Source: Saksenaea vasiformis B4078
Taxonomy: Eukaryota; Mucoromycota; Mucoromycetes; Mucorales; Saksenaeaceae
Assembly (NCBI GenBank): GCA_000697055.1
Contig: JNDT01002244.1
Span: 1-51,640 of the forward strand
Reading direction: 5' to 3'
Length of the DNA stretch: 51,640 nucleotides
The notes under the pieces are model-generated. The model saw only the letters and a list, made by a program, of their open reading frames with translations, searched no databases and was not told the origin of the DNA. Position 1 is the first letter of the stretch, and every line of letters starts with the position of its first letter. Shown here in pieces: positions 34,777 through 45,107 of this stretch. The position numbers and the translations under genes were made by a program.

Positions 34777-37315
34777 TTACATTGGCGGATCAAGTGGAAG
34801 TCTCGACCAGAACCTTTGCTGGATAAGAGCTTTTCTGAACTGACTTTCCAAAGCATCATTAGCATCGCCAATAATCACACCGTCCTTTTCCATAACACCT
34901 GCGTTCTCCTCTGTGGGAAGTGGTACCTTGGCTGCGCGCAGGAGCCGGACACCTTCACCTGAAGCTGCCAAAGGTTTGCCATGGCGGAAGCAGTCCAAGA
35001 CAAACATGAGTGGTTCCTCGTAAGGGAAGATACTTGTGTTATCCATTAGCATATCAATGGCCTCCTTGCCTCCGGGTACGTAAACTGCATCAAAGAGAAC
35101 AGAGGAAGTCGTCAAGTAAGTGTTTGTAATGTTCAAGCCGTCGTGTTCGCCCAGCGCCAAACCGATGTACTCAACGTAAGCGCCTTCTTTATCCAAGTAG
35201 TTGTACAAGGCCTTGGCGTCCTCTATCTGGGTGCCGGGTGCAGTAAGAATAGCCACCGTGCGTGTGCGGATGTTATCTGGCTTGGGATAGTTTTCAATTG
35301 AAAGGCCAACGGTCGTCTTGTTCTGATTTTCGACAATCATCTCAGGGGGCTGAACACCAATCGCAACGGCAACACGTCGGGCAAGGCCATTATCAATGTG
35401 GTTCAGATGATCGATCATCCTCTGGCGAACGCTCATGGATTTGCACTTGCCAATTTCAAACCGTGCACCATCGACTAATTGCTGCTGCTCGCCCTCGGTC
35501 AAACTGTTCCAAAAGAGTTGTGGTTGAGAATAAAAATCGAAAAGCTTGGGTGCGCGGCCACGCTGCTTCCTTCCCTGAACTTCCTGAGGATATTCGATAT
35601 ATCCGCCCTGATCAGGGTCGACCATAGTAGGGGCGTTGTCCTGCAATCCATTTGGAGAGTAGGCTACCTTGCCTTTGTAAATATTCGCTTGCATGAAACC
35701 ATCGCGCTGATTGTTATGAACGTCGTTAACCGGTCGATTGATTGGCAATTGTAAAAAGTTAGGACCGCTCATACGATTCAACTGAGTATCGAGGTAACTA
35801 AACAATCGAGCCTGGAGTAGAGAGTCATCCGTAAAGCCAATTCCTATATGGAATAAAATTAAATCCTTCCAAACGCATGTCACTGGAAGGTATTACCTCG
35901 CACGATATGACCGGGGTGGAAGGTCACTTGCTCTGTCTCAGAAAAGAAATTTTCAACGTTGCGATTCAACACCATCTTGCCCAGCTTCGTTACGGGTACA
36001 AGCGATTCCGGTACGATTTTGGTTGGATCAAGCAGATCAAAGTCGAACTTGTCTTCATCTTCTTGGGGAATAATTTGGATAGCCAATTCCCATTCCGGGT
36101 AATCACCTCTATTGATTGCAGTATAAAGATCATTACGATGGAAATCAATGTCCTTCCCGGCAATTTTTTGAGCTTCATCCTAATGACAACATTAGATATT
36201 GCTATATTTATTTCCGGTATTCTTTTTCCTTTACCCAGACGAGATTTGACAAGCCTTGGACAGGTTTCCAATGGAACTTGACAAACACAGATTTGTTGTC
36301 TTCGTTAATAAGGCGAAATCTATCCCCCAAAATAAATTAATTAGTCTTTTTTTTTTGTTGAGTATCTTACGTGTGTATTCCGAAGCCTTCGGTCTGCCGG
36401 AAACTACGAGGAATTCCGCGCCCAGAAAGAGCCCAGAAGACAGTGTGCAAGGCTTCTGGCCGAGAAGCAAAGAAGTCGTAGGCAGTTTCATGTGCAGTAC
36501 CACCTTGAGGAACTTCTGTATCCGGCTCAGGTTTGCCAGCGTGGATCAAATCAGGAAACTGAATTCCATCTAAGCATAAAGTTGAATAAGTCTTGCGATA
36601 TGAGTCCTAGTCTCTACCCTGGATGAAAAATGGAGCGATCACGTTTCCAACTGAAATCAGGCGATTAGCTTTCCTTTCAAGTGGAAAATCATTAGTTACC
36701 CAAGTCAAACAAGCCTTCTTTGGTGTAAAATCGTGTGGCAAATCCTCGGACGTCACGAACCGTATCAGGAGAACCTCGGGATCCCAGCACCGTTGAGAAA
36801 CGAACAAAAACTGGGGTCTTTTCTCCAGGTGTACGCAAAAAGCGGGCTGCCGTTAAGTTGGACCAATCGGCATAAGGTTCAAAATAGCCATGTGCGCCCA
36901 CGCCTCTGGCATGAACAACGCGCTCCGGGATACTGACAACATTTGAGTAAATAGGAAGCTTAGAGGATCTGGAGCTTACCGTTCATGATCTACATCACTT
37001 AGTTAGCGTATCTGTTACGCGCTGGTTTTTGCTCTCTTTACCGAAATGCATGACTTTTTCGCGCATCATGAAATCTTCCATCAGCGTAGGTCCACGAAGT
37101 CCAGCCTTCAAGCTGTCCGAGTTATTAACTTTTTGACCGAAATTGGTTGTCTCTTGTGTGCCATGGTTATCGATGGTAAAACGCTCCAATTGAGCTTCTA
37201 GAGGATTATCTCCATCACCAAGAATAGCTTTTTGGAACGCACATTGGGCTGCCACTAGCTCCAATAGAAGCTGAATAGCGGTACATATTCCTACAAAGAG
37301 AATAGCTGTCTTCAT
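34777..37315 (-). CDS. secreted large-subunit catalase with C-terminal glutaminase-like domain
   Basis: Eight exons, 727 aa: 37315-37042, 36989-36980, 36932-36700, 36650-36618, 36569-36371, 36319-36235, 36179-35897, 35843-34777. The N-terminus ([20 protein letters not shown]) is a signal peptide, suggesting secretion or the cell wall. The catalase active-site signature [15 protein letters not shown] carries the catalytic His; the 10-nt exon 2 supplies DHE and most of the next Arg codon. The proximal heme ligand is Tyr in RLFSYLDTQ. The catalytic Asn is the first residue after Gly in [12 protein letters not shown], 13 residues before the heme-stacking Phe, where most relatives have GNNTP. The last 160 residues ([33 protein letters not shown]) form the DJ-1/GATase1-like domain of clade-2 catalases such as HPII. 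Function: disproportionation of H2O2. Confidence 0.95.
36980..36989 (-). other. 10-nt micro-exon of the catalase gene
   Basis: Minus-strand ATCATGAACG lies between TAG (36992-36990) and GTAAGC (36979 downward). Joined to exon 1 (ending TTC G) and exon 3 (starting T ATC CCG) it gives F-DHER-IPER, restoring the invariant catalase signature. Omitting it changes the frame. Confidence 0.88.
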
Positions 37316-39520
37316 TTGCTCAAAATGAGTGATAAAGCACGAGGGCCACAGAAACGAAATCCAACAGTCTTTATATACAAAATTTAGAAACACGGAAAAA
37401 CTAAATATTTGCTGCTCAGGTAAACTATGGTCAGAGAATTTACATTGTCCGACCACTGACTATGAAGCACCACGCTGCTTTAGAGTGAATCATAACACAC
37501 GCATATTCACACGTGTACAAAAACATACGCAGAAAGAAAAGAAACCGCATGAATCCTATTCGTTTCTTTTGTATAATGTGAGATAGCGTTCCCTTGCACG
37601 GTCTGATCATAATGAGAAACTAGTGACATAGTTTTTAGGTAACAAACAGTACGAATCTACCACAAAGCAACTATATCAATTTCAATCAGGATATGAATGA
37701 TAGAATTATAATGCCATTTTAATATCCTTGTTTGTTCATATATCGTTGATTAAAGGTTCAACAGATAGATAGATAGATCCATATGTAATGCCTTGTTGTT
37801 TGTATATCGCAAAGCACTTGTTTTGTTACATCAAGTATGCACTCTTCTATTTCTCAATTTTAATTGAAACTTTGTGTACATATAAAACAGCCGCGTTTGG
37901 ACTCTACAATGTTTAATTTGCATTGTATTCAGAGACGTTTTCGCTTAGATTCTGTGAAACCTACATCTTACGATAGGACTGGCCAAGGGGCATCGGCTAT
38001 AGATAAAGCCGTAGTCTGCAGATCGCTTGCCAATGAGGTTATCTAATTGAGTTCGAAATGATTAGTAAACCGTTTGGGAGGTTTTTCTTTTGGGGCTTTA
38101 TTTGCCCAAATCAGGAAATATACAGTTGATTCGAGCTGGTACGTTCGGGACATTACTAAGCTCCCAACTCTTTATGCTACTGGCGTTTGTTAATACACGG
38201 TTTCCCACAAGAAGAAAAGCTACTGTCAGCCCACTTCCCGGAAATTCAGGACTCTCCGACATTGGCACAGTTTTTTCTGGGTATGACTCATTAAAGACAC
38301 GTCGTCATTTGTTACTTGGCATATTTGTCTCATATCTAAATACACATTATCTGCTTAGGAATCACTTATCATATTCTAAGAAATTATGGACTACATAGCG
38401 GATTTTTATCACCTTACAGCTAGAACAAAAGTATACATCTTACACGAGAATTGACGAGGAAATATCATCAATGAGAGTGGTAGACCTAAGCCATTGCCTG
38501 TATCATCGCTCATTAACAAGTTACTTCCGAAACGATTGGTTCGCATACTCAATGTTTACAGAAAAGCGGGCAAACAGTGCTGGAAATGAAGATTCGAATA
38601 TGTCGAGTTCATTGAAAGATGAGTCTACGCTTTTTATGCCCCCTGACACAAAGAGGCCTCTCTAACTGGAGAATGGTGAGCGTAGTGTTGGTTAGGTTGC
38701 CGCGTAACAATTAAGAATACATGTGCTCTCATAGCAGAGATAAGCAGATCAATGTGGAGGATCTTCCGATAGCATCTATGGCAACGGCTAAACCAGCGCG
38801 GTCGTAGACGCATTCTAATCAGGAACGCAAACGTATATTACCGACTTCATTGCTACAAGCTTCCTGCAGTTGTCGTCAAAACGATTGAGCATCCAATATA
38901 GTAATTAGAAGACCCTGCTGGTTACCGGCTCCACTGTGCAAGCCCTGTCTTAATGGCAGTGTGTTCTCAAAAACTTAATTTCCTGAGGAAGGGCACTACA
39001 TTATCCAGCGTCTGTAGTTGAGGTAGTTGCTGCGTAATAGGCGTTTATTTGGTTATATTGGATCTTTTGGAAAGCTATTTACTGAGTAACCGTTAAAATG
39101 GACAAGGTTGGGCACTTATATGTTGGTGAGACGCTTAAAACTGACAACTGATTAGACTATCCACAAATTTATTGTCAACAACACGACCGAATTCAGCGGC
39201 GGTCGAACGTGGATCGGTATTAACTGCAATAAGGAACGGAAACAGTATCAGAACGCGCGATATGTGGCTATTTCGAGCGCACCAAGCGATAAGTCTATTC
39301 TTTGATATTGGTGAAATCGACGCTAGTGTACGAAAGTTTGGAATATGGAATCACTGGTTTAGAGAGGTGGTGACTATCGGTTCGGACAAATATGAGGAAG
39401 ATTAACCAAGTGTATTGAGGTGGTGTCAGTAAAAAAGAAAATTGTTGTCAGTCAGACTGGCGTGTGAAAGAAAAACAAACTATATTTCTTCATGGTGGAA
39501 GTTATCTGGATGGTGGTAAA
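37316..39520. other. gene-poor region upstream of catalase, start of accessory island
   Basis: About 2.2 kb. A GATA tetranucleotide run lies at about 37764-37778. Three plus-strand ORFs (37864-38046, 38090-38398, 38471-38665) and one at 39172-39405 (77 codons, contains DMWLFRAHQAISLFFDIGEI) have no motif I recognise and do not join through splice sites. They may be remnants of a mobile element. Confidence 0.35.
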
Positions 39521-39544
39521 TTGGAGGTACCCCCAAAAAAGGAA
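39521..39544 (+). repeat. left terminal inverted repeat
   Basis: 24 bases beginning ttggaggtaccccca; pairs with 41053-41076 in inverted orientation with one mismatch. Confidence 0.65.
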
Positions 39545-39628
39545 ATACTGCCCGTATAAAACGCGAATTTCTGTGTGAATTTTGCACTACTTCTACTCTT
39601 CACTTATTATTCGAGAATCTTCTTCATA

Positions 39629-40131
39629 ATGTCTTTCCAATCGCTCCAAGCTCTTCCTCATTATCCTGAAGGAAATGCCAAAGTAGTTGTGCCATTCCCA
39701 CGAGATGAAGCTGGTGTCTACAATGTTGGAAAGCTCGATATTGGTTGGTATCTGAAAAGACAGAACGGGTATGCTACCCAAATGGTCGGCAATTGACAAA
39801 GACCTGTCTGGGCTCTGTCCGGTGTCTGAACACCATGTGTGAGCTGGAGCTGGTCGACCTCAGGCCGAAAACGACTCAAAAGCTGACCGATGCCCAGTGT
39901 GAAAAGGGCTGCGGTGCTTGTGGATAACCTATGATCCATAACGCATGCAAAGCCAGGGTACACTTCAGATTTGAAGATGATAAGTGCTACATGTACCCTG
40001 GCACTGCAGCTGGCGAGGATTCGCACAGCCATGATTCATACGAGGCAAAGCACTTGAACGCCGAAGCCTATTTTTTTACTTCAGTAGACGCACGATATTG
40101 CCAAATTTCAACGTCGCTCTGCTTCATTTGA
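39629..40131 (+). pseudogene. broken GCM/FLYWCH-like zinc-domain protein of a MULE-type transposon
   Basis: The first frame starts MSFQSLQALPHYPEG at 39629 and is open to LDIGWYLKRQN. After a shift near 39745-39790 another frame gives KTCLGSVRCLNTMCELELVD, LTDAQCEKGCGACG, a TAA at 39925-39927, then PMIHNACKARVHFRFEDDK and EDSHSHDSYEAKHLN. The spacing 'TCLG..rC...C....RP....C..C...IH..C....F......H.H' is the pattern I know from GCM/FLYWCH-type DNA-binding domains of fungal Mutator-like transposases. One frameshift and one nonsense codon make it non-functional as read. The shift could instead be a very short intron, but the stop remains. No DDE catalytic region follows. Confidence 0.5.
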
Positions 40132-41052
40132 ATTTTTCTTCCAACTCACTATAGACGAAGGTAAAAGCAATAAAAGATGTGACGGAAAGATATTTTTATT
40201 TTGTTAGATGCTACATCGATATGCGTATCTTTTAACTCGGATAACGACATAAAAGGGGATAAGGCATAGCTGCATTGAAAGGGACAACCGCTGAATCGCT
40301 AAAAGCATTTTCAGTTCAATGCGTCCTTGTGGAAATCTACCGAGTAAGATGATATAGTGTATACATCGCTGGAATTTTCGAAGGAGCTTCGTAATTGCAG
40401 AAAAAGATCGGCAATGATACTGCTTTGAGAATATCCTCTATTGAAGCTGGAAACCTTTTTTGCCAGCTTTCATTTTCATGCTCATTGGTAACCAGAATTC
40501 GAACCATTCATTAAATATCTGCGTGAATACTTAATTCCGCTAAATAGAGCAAAGTATAGCGATGGTACGATTCTTCTGGTACATAGATGTCACTATGCCA
40601 GTTTGTTGAATTATAACTGATGATATCTCATCTTTAAACTGAAAAGAAGGCTTGGGACATGGTGTTCTTATAATTTATACGTAGGGAGAGTCAAACAAGA
40701 ATTGGAGTGAGGACAAAATAGCAAATTATACGTGCTGCTATACACGTGATACATAATGCTGTATAAACCGACTAGTCAGATGCTGGTTAAATATTCTTAT
40801 AATTATCAGATAAAGCTATACATTAAAATGTACTGGAAGGAAGGTTATTGCAAATACTTGTTATTTGACCGCCCTCAGCAGGTACCTCTAGGGGGTACCT
40901 CTAGCACTTTTAAGGTGTCAGTGATAAGAGTACTATCAGACTAAGTTTCTTCCTATATGAAAACTCACAATTTCAAGGAAGTAATTTTTACTTACGTGGG
41001 AAATAGTGACAATAGGCAAATATTCGCCAGTTACTATGCTCTCATCACGACC

Positions 41053-41076
41053 TTCCTTTTATGGGGGTACCTCCAA
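41053..41076 (-). repeat. right terminal inverted repeat
   Basis: The reverse complement begins ttggaggtaccccca and matches 39521-39544 at 23 of 24 positions. Confidence 0.65.
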
Positions 41077-41195
41077 AAATATCGGCACCCTGTGTGGATA
41101 GCCCTAATTTCTCATTAACACGTCGTTCCAAAGCGTGACTCGTAAGACCTAACTCAAATACTTACTTGTCAAACGAGTGACCAGATAGCAGTGCC

Positions 41196-44100
41196 TCACT
41201 GCTGAGCTGTCCGAGACAGCGCTTCGGGACGAGACGTTAACTGGCATCCGGATTCAATGTAACGGACAAGTATCTCACGCATGTTACGGCCGGCATTAAC
41301 GTCTCTGTTCCAAAACTAATGTAATGTTAGAGACTTAGCATATCCTACTATTCGTATTACTTACCAAAGGTGTCATCTCTCCTTGTCTATCATATACGCA
41401 CTGGGGACACAGCAGAATGGGATAGACGATATTCCGAAAATCGGTTGGAGCTATTAAGGCGGTTAGCCAGAGACAGTGTACCAAGACTGTACCTAGTTGA
41501 CGCCTGTCAGGACATTCGCATGTAGCGTGCAATAGTTCATCGTTTTCGTCGAGACAGTATTGCCGCTTTCGCTTGTTCGGGCGCTTGCTTAGGTATTTTC
41601 TCTAATGAACAATTTCTAATGTTTAGACCTCCGTTGTGTTTGGTTGCATATTATACATACTTGTGGTTGCAAATGCGTAGGTTAGTATCACGTAGCTGGA
41701 TAGTATCGTCATGACAGACGCTACAGACCCTGCTGGTCTTATACTCATCTACACATATCACCGGGCATCGCCGAGCCAAGACTTTGCGAAACGTCTACAC
41801 AGAATAGCAATTAAAAATTCAATATCAACATGAATCAAATGCTTGCCTTGACTGGCAGAGGACCATACATCGTATACGTGCCGGTATGTAGGTCCGCGTC
41901 ACCGTAAGCGATTAGAACCCGGCGCTGGTCCCGCTGGCCGCCTCCCTGATTTCGCCGGTGCTGCTGACGTCTTCGTTTTCGGTGTCTCTTGTTCTCTTTG
42001 TGTACATGTTGGATAGGTGGCTATTCGCATAACTATTAATGCACTCGTATGATGCGTTGATGGGCTTACCAAACTTGTATTAGGATAGAAGCCTGCAGCT
42101 TGATCCGCAATAACGTCCATTGTCATTTTTCTCGCAGATTCCAGGAGCCCACGTCTTTCTCTGTGACGATAATGACGATTGTATTCCTCAGTCCTAGCAA
42201 AATCCTTTTAGAACGGACACATACGAGCGATATATATTCAGAAAGTTCCTATTTTTCTCCGCAAATTGCGTCAACAGATAGCTCTGAAACCCTAAAAGCG
42301 AAGCCTGCGTGCTTGGGTGCTCCGCCAGACGATCATATACCTGCTGCATATTCGCGGCTAACCGGTTCTTCCGATCCATTTGGAGACTCCAGGTGAATTT
42401 GGAGCTGTTCCTGGAAATTGATATGTTACCACACCATGACGAACGTCATCTTGCTATATTACTGGTAATAATCATTCGTGACCGTAAACGTATGGTGCTG
42501 CCTTGTTTGCCGATCACGTAAGTTATCCGCCGTGTCAACAGTAGTTACCAGGGATCGATCGGATGCCTATATGATATATAGCTATCACTGAATTTTTTCA
42601 AAAGCGGGTGACATACCTGGGTCAATCCCCACTATGCGGGTCAATCCGGGGTCTAGGTCTTGTGCTGCAGTGAAACCTGTGGGCTCCTTGTTTAAGTGGT
42701 ATAAACCACGTTGGACAACAGACATGTCTCTATTTCGGGGCAAGAATTGGACGTCTCTTCTGGATGAAGGATAGGAAGCTGAGACGCAGATAACCCATTA
42801 GTTGCTTCATAATGTAGCAAGCATTAACCATACCTCGATTCGGCCTACGAGACTTGAACCTAACGGCCGCCATCCCGCCGTCTGTTTCGAAACCGTAGTC
42901 AAACTCGAATTGTGGAAGCTGTTCATTGTTTTCTCCTAAGCAAAGAATGATGAGATCAGCATTTACATGTGATCGATTATAAGCAAACCTTGTGAACTCC
43001 AACGCCTAGTTAAGACGCGGTCTATAAAAAAATCTCTTCCCAAAGCTGCTCACGGTAAACTGCGCTCCGACGCGCGCTGGCGAAAACACGGGGATTGTGT
43101 AAGGGAGGCTTTTGGAAGGCTAGTTAATTTTCATTTACTTTTTTGTAGATCACTTACGAACAGCTGGTCCGGGAGGTCCACAGCAACACCTTGCAGAATC
43201 CAGTATAGGATCGGGTGGGAAACCGGCACATATCTTATAGCGTGCATGTTAGACCATAATACCTAAGTAGAGGCTTTCGCTCATTCAACTACCTATTTGG
43301 TTTTTTGCTAACGGTAGTACCGACCAGCCTTCTCCATCGTACTCGTTCGATTGTTTAAGCAGCTGGAAAGAAAATTGTAGCATGGAGGGAAGTAAACTTC
43401 CCTTCTGCTCATCGCTTAAATCGCTTGAAATGTCCGTGTGTCCGAAGGTTTCCGTGTAAGTCCACAGAAACTCGCTATAAGACATGGAGTAGTTAGTGAT
43501 ACACAATCATGAAATGGTTAACAATCATATAAAACCTACGTACAGAATGCTTCGAACTCTGCAACCGCATCAGTACCAAACGCTGGCCATGCGTTATGGT
43601 CGAAATTGTTCTGTGCCAAGACTGCGTTCGTGCAGCGAGTTGCTAGAATTACAAATATCACATTAACTGCTGTAGAGGAAATGAATAAGATATAATCCCT
43701 AGGCCATTCACATTGTGGTATTGGGTTTGAGGATACCGTTCGAAAAGGCGAAGAAAGAATGCTTTAAATGTTCTTCTCATGTAGACTGGGAGATTTGTCG
43801 TGACATGTGCAAAGGTGTCTACGAAGGCGAAAAAACGTAAATATACAACTGCCTTTTTGCCTCTTTGATATTAAGCGCTCACTGGCAGTTATTTTCCCTG
43901 CAAACGAAGGAGCCAAGTATCTTAAGACGTGCGTCAGTGTCGGGAGAGAATAGTTTTCTAATAATACATGAATGTCCTTAAAAGGCGTAAGTCCTTTTAT
44001 GTACCTTCTAACGTTTGTGGATCGAATCTGCACAAAGTAAACACGGTCTCAAAAGTTTCTCTCAGGTCAACGCACCATCGATAGGCGGACTACAAAGTAT

Positions 44101-44548
44101 ACAGGAGACGAAGAATTTCAGCCTGCTGATTGATCGATTATAGTAACATCGTACAAAAGCTACTCTGACATTGGTGCCGGGATCCCGCTGCAATACCATC
44201 CTGAAAGCAGCAGTGAAGAAATATTCCTTGAAAATCGGAGGGAAAAGTTCTATCTGGCCCTCGAGCCAACGGCGAACGTGTAGGTTAACGAGAAACATTG
44301 CACACTGGCAAGCACGGCGTATTCTTCCGCAAGTGCACGAAAACCAACCTACATCAATGAATTTAGCTTTTGTCCAGAGAAAAACACGATACACATGCCC
44401 TCAGGTGCTTATAGTCCTCTTGCAGGAAATTGTACAGCTTTAGTTTACGCACAAACGAATAATCACGACCAGGTAGGTCGGATAGAGGGCTATGCTGATA
44501 TCCATATCGTCTCCGACGGCGAGGTGGTTCCTGAAGCTCCTCCTCCAT
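41196..44548 (-). CDS. Fanzor-type (eukaryotic TnpB/OMEGA) RNA-guided nuclease candidate, multi-exon
   Basis: Minus strand, about ten or more exons. Start MEEELQEPPRRRRRYGY (44548-44393, ending at a GT donor), then CAMFLVNLHVRRWLEGQIEL from 44304. Central exons include TRCTNAVLAQNNFDHNAWPA (about 43640-43560) and GEGWSVLPLAKNQIG (about 43320). GFETDGGMAAVRFKSRRPNR (about 42895-42835) is the strand preceding RuvC-I, and RuvC-I itself is LDPGLTRIVGIDPG (about 42652-42611). Helical segment MDRKNRLAANMQQVYDRL (42379 downward) and MTMDVIADQAAGFYPNTSL (to 42071) follow. VLIAYGDADLHTGTYTMYGP ends at 41847 with a GC donor. RuvC-II VICVDEYKTSRVCSVCHDD (exon from 41794) supplies Glu and the first CxxC; LLCPQC near 41400 the second. 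RuvC-III is WNRDVNAGRNMREI (about 41307), with the stop at 41196-41198. One extra T (run 42199-42202) breaks the frame. Family knowledge: Fanzors are RNA-guided DNA nucleases carried by eukaryotic mobile elements. Middle exon borders are approximate. Confidence 0.8.
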
Positions 44549-45107
44549 GATAAAGGCAAAAACGACAAAGTAAGAGAATGAGGACTGAAATGTGGTGGTC
44601 GTCCCTATTTTATAGTTCACAATACAAAGAAATCACTGTTGTTGATCTATCACCAGATCTCTCAGGAACCATACCTAATCCTAAGAAAGGATCTATCATA
44701 CCGTAGATGTTCAATCTATCGCACCATAGATCAGACATGTTTAGGTCACGTTTTATTCAAGTCAGACATCAGCACGTCTCTTCATCTGCAGACCAACCTT
44801 CACATGAAATTAGTACCAGAGAAAACGGGTAGAACTGCTTTGAGACCGTTTACACAGATTTATTCAAAATCTCTATGTTGTCTTTTCCAACTTTATCTAA
44901 GTATTGTATCTATACTAACTGAAGCTAGACAGGCGCTGTTTTTCTTCTCGATAATAAATCATGATGATTTGACTGGCAGTTTCCTTTCTAGGCATAAATC
45001 CGGATTTATGCACATTCGTTATTCATTGTCCAAGACCACCAGAAACATGAGTGATGAAAAATTTGGAGACATACTTTGGGACCTACGGATTACGTTTAGT
45101 CGAACAA
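44549..45107. other. spacer between Fanzor candidate and DUF6729 gene
   Basis: About 560 bp between two genes on the same strand. A 157-codon plus-strand ORF (44639-45112) has no recognisable motif and its 3' part is antisense to the end of the DUF6729 gene, so I treat it as chance. If the two genes belong to one element this spacer would hold the Fanzor promoter. No guide-RNA scaffold could be recognised by eye. Confidence 0.35.

Larger units (their letters stand above)
39521..41076. mobile_element. 1.56-kb element bounded by 24-bp terminal inverted repeats
   Basis: Bases 39521-39544 and the reverse complement of 41053-41076 agree at 23 of 24 positions. Both begin ttggaggtaccccca and end aaaaggaa; the mismatch is A against T at position 16. 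The repeats point inward and enclose a broken gene for a GCM/FLYWCH-like zinc domain of the kind found in fungal Mutator-like (MULE) transposases. Flanks share only AAA (39518-39520 and 41077-41079), so no convincing target-site duplication is visible. Inside, two head-to-tail copies of ggtacctctag lie at 40881-40904 and resemble the core of the inverted repeat. The element is too short for a full transposase, so it is probably a deleted, non-autonomous copy. Confidence 0.6.

Noticed and set aside
36618..36650. Loss of the catalytic Asn in catalase
   Set aside because: First suspected from GNVIAP against GNNTP. Counting 13 residues to the heme-stacking Phe shows that the first Asn is the catalytic one and it is present.
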